Origin: CAZGSV01 sp964528605
GTDB lineage: Bacteria; Armatimonadota; Zipacnadia; CAZGSV01
Length of the DNA stretch: 5,888 nucleotides
Direction of reading: 5' to 3'
Assembly (NCBI GenBank): GCA_964528605.1
Contig: CAZGSV010000156.1
Location: 1-5,888, forward strand
The notes beneath the pieces were generated by a model. That model ran no database searches. It was not told the DNA's origin and worked only from the letters and a program-made list of their open reading frames with translations. Positions 4,954-5,888 of this stretch are shown in pieces; within the stretch, counting starts at the first letter, position 1, and the number at the start of each line of letters is the position of its first letter. Both the position numbers and the translations under genes were made by a program.

Positions 4954-4998
4954 GGACTGCGCACGATGCACTATGGACTGTGCACTGTGAACAGTGCA
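4954..4998. promoter_or_regulatory. Palindrome and 21-bp-spaced direct repeats upstream of hicBA
   Basis: TGCACTG-TGAA-CAGTGCA (4981-4998) is a perfect 7-bp inverted repeat with a 4-base centre. Beside it, GGACTGCGCAC (4954-4964) and GGACTGTGCAC (4975-4985) are direct repeats with one mismatch, 21 bp apart, about two helical turns. They lie between the sulfatase stop and the hicBA -35. They could be an operator or the hairpin of a sulfatase terminator; no T-run follows on the minus strand, so the operator reading is slightly favoured. Confidence 0.3.
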
Positions 4999-5017
4999 GT
5001 GTCTCTCTTGGGCGACC

Positions 5018-5888
5018 CTACCGCGCTTGGAGTTTCTTGGCGGCGCCCACGGTGCCGATGCGCTTATCGAGGCCGACCTCGCAGCACATTATCGGATCGG
5101 GCTTGCCCGTCTCCTTCAGCCGCTTCTCGACCCAGCGCAGCATACGATCCCTCAGCGACTGAACCACCTGTGGTTCCTTCTTGGCCAGGTTCTTAAGTTC
5201 GAGCGGGTCCTCGATGAGGTTGTAGAGCTCGACCGGCGGCTTGTGGTGGAAGTCCGGCTCGAGCGGGTCAATGAGTTTCCACTCCGGCGTGCGCCAGCCG
5301 CGCTTGCGCATCCAAGTGCACTCGGTGATGTAGAACTCGGAGCGCCAGTTGGCGCGCTCGCCGCGGACGAGCGGCATTGCGGAACGGCCGTCGAACTTGA
5401 CGCTGCGGAGGTCCTTCTTGAAGCCGAGCAGGTCGAGCAGCGTGGGCACGACGTCCTCCAGGAGCACGTAGTTCTTGGGGCGCAGGCCGGCGGGCAGTTG
5501 CGGATTGCCGGGCTGGTAGAGAATGAGGGGCACCATCAGCGTGGGCTCGTAGGTGCCGTGGTGGTCGAAGTAGCAGTCGTGCTCGTCGAGGGTCTCGCCG
5601 TGGTCGGAGGTGACGACGACAAGCGTGTTCTCCGCGAGGCCCAACTCGTTCAGCCGAGTGAGTATGCGCGCGATGCAGGCGTCCATGTAGGCGATCTCCG
5701 AGTCGTACATCGCGAGCACCCAGTTGATGTCGGTGACACGCGGGGGCATCCAAGAAGCGAAGTAGTCGGCGAAGGGCTTGAAGGCGAAGACGGGGGCCAT
5801 GCTCTTGTTGCCCTTGGCGCAGGGGTCGCCGGAGTAGAACATCCGGTCGAAGGGCGCGGGCGGCAGGTAGGGGGCGTGCGGGTCCATG
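5018..5888 (-). CDS. Sulfatase (alkaline-phosphatase superfamily), C-terminal part, cut by window edge
   Basis: At least 289 residues are visible, ending at TAG 5018-5020. The ATG at 5887 is internal: MDPHAPYLPP is the mid-protein metal-site/active-site segment of sulfatases, not an N-terminus. The formylglycine-forming CxPxR motif therefore lies outside the window, and whether it is present cannot be judged. Visible landmarks, numbered from that Met, are YDSEIAYMDACI (61-72) and VVTSDHGETLDEH (91-103) with the Asp95-His96 metal ligands. YEPTLMVPLILY (113-124), VVPTLLDLLG (146-155) and the C-terminal LYNLIEDPLELKNLA (221-235) follow, all typical of the family. Such enzymes remove sulfate esters from polysaccharides or other sulfated compounds and are usually exported; the substrate is unknown. 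The last 41 codons are repeated downstream at 4284 and the last 10 at 3329. hicBA follows 144 bp downstream on the same strand with its own promoter. Confidence 0.95.
   Translation of the reverse strand, partial: MDPHAPYLPPAPFDRMFYSGDPCAKGNKSMAPVFAFKPFADYFASWMPPRVTDINWVLAMYDSEIAYMDACIARILTRLNELGLAENTLVVVTSDHGETLDEHDCYFDHHGTYEPTLMVPLILYQPGNPQLPAGLRPKNYVLLEDVVPTLLDLLGFKKDLRSVKFDGRSAMPLVRGERANWRSEFYITECTWMRKRGWRTPEWKLIDPLEPDFHHKPPVELYNLIEDPLELKNLAKKEPQVVQSLRDRMLRWVEKRLKETGKPDPIMCCEVGLDKRIGTVGAAKKLQAR

Noticed and set aside
5885..5887. ATG at the window edge as the sulfatase start
   Set aside because: MDPHAPYLPP is an internal sulfatase segment. A start here would omit the formylglycine motif and half of the catalytic domain.
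1..5888. CRISPR array, tRNA or rRNA genes, transposase or integrase
   Set aside because: No regularly spaced repeats, cloverleaf patterns, ribosomal RNA sequence or recombinase motifs were seen in either strand.

Overview
The window is GC-rich bacterial DNA, either a contig fragment or a chromosomal piece. A Gfo/Idh/MocA-type dehydrogenase at one end and a sulfatase at the other are both cut by the window edge. Genomes rich in these two families are typical of the Planctomycetes/Lentisphaerae/Kiritimatiellae (PVC) side of the tree and of similar polysaccharide-degrading environmental bacteria. That placement is an inference from gene content and GC bias, because no marker gene is present.

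Layout: (1) 1-810, + strand, the C-terminal three quarters of a Gfo/Idh/MocA oxidoreductase. (2) 811-1041, a spacer with one near-perfect palindrome. (3) 1042-1668, + strand, an unrecognised 208-residue protein with a good ribosome binding site. (4) 1669-1806, a convergent gap with several stem-loops. (5) 1807-2403, - strand, an exported protein with a perfect four-heptad coiled coil and a C-terminal FxLYD-like domain. (6) 2404-2495, a compact divergent promoter region. (7) 2496-3221, + strand, an exported protein with two Leu-Pro-Ser triplet-repeat tracts around a DGT.../NPYTG-type domain. (8) 3222-3510, a convergent gap with a 77-bp REP-like element and a 33-bp remnant of a sulfatase 3' end. 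(9) 3511-4167, - strand, a DUF1287 lipoprotein. (10) 4284-4409, - strand, a 42-codon remnant of a sulfatase 3' end. (11) 4446-4873, - strand, a hicB-hicA toxin-antitoxin pair with its own promoter. (12) 5018-5888, - strand, the C-terminal part of a sulfatase.

The most striking structure is in the right half. The sulfatase 3' end, including its stop codon, occurs three times in the same orientation: as part of the real gene at 5018, as a 126-bp copy at 4284, and as a 33-bp copy at 3329. Each interval between copies holds one cargo unit, hicBA in one and the DUF1287 lipoprotein in the other. This tail-cargo-tail-cargo-tail order fits either repeated insertion at the end of a sulfatase gene or erosion of a tandem sulfatase array. 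The 126-bp copy differs from the real tail mostly at synonymous positions, so it descends from a functional paralogue rather than from a fresh local duplication.

The second point of interest is the divergent pair of exported proteins at 1807-3221. They share a 92-bp region in which the two predicted -10 elements overlap, so the pair may be alternately or jointly controlled. No tRNA, rRNA, CRISPR array, transposase or integrase is visible.
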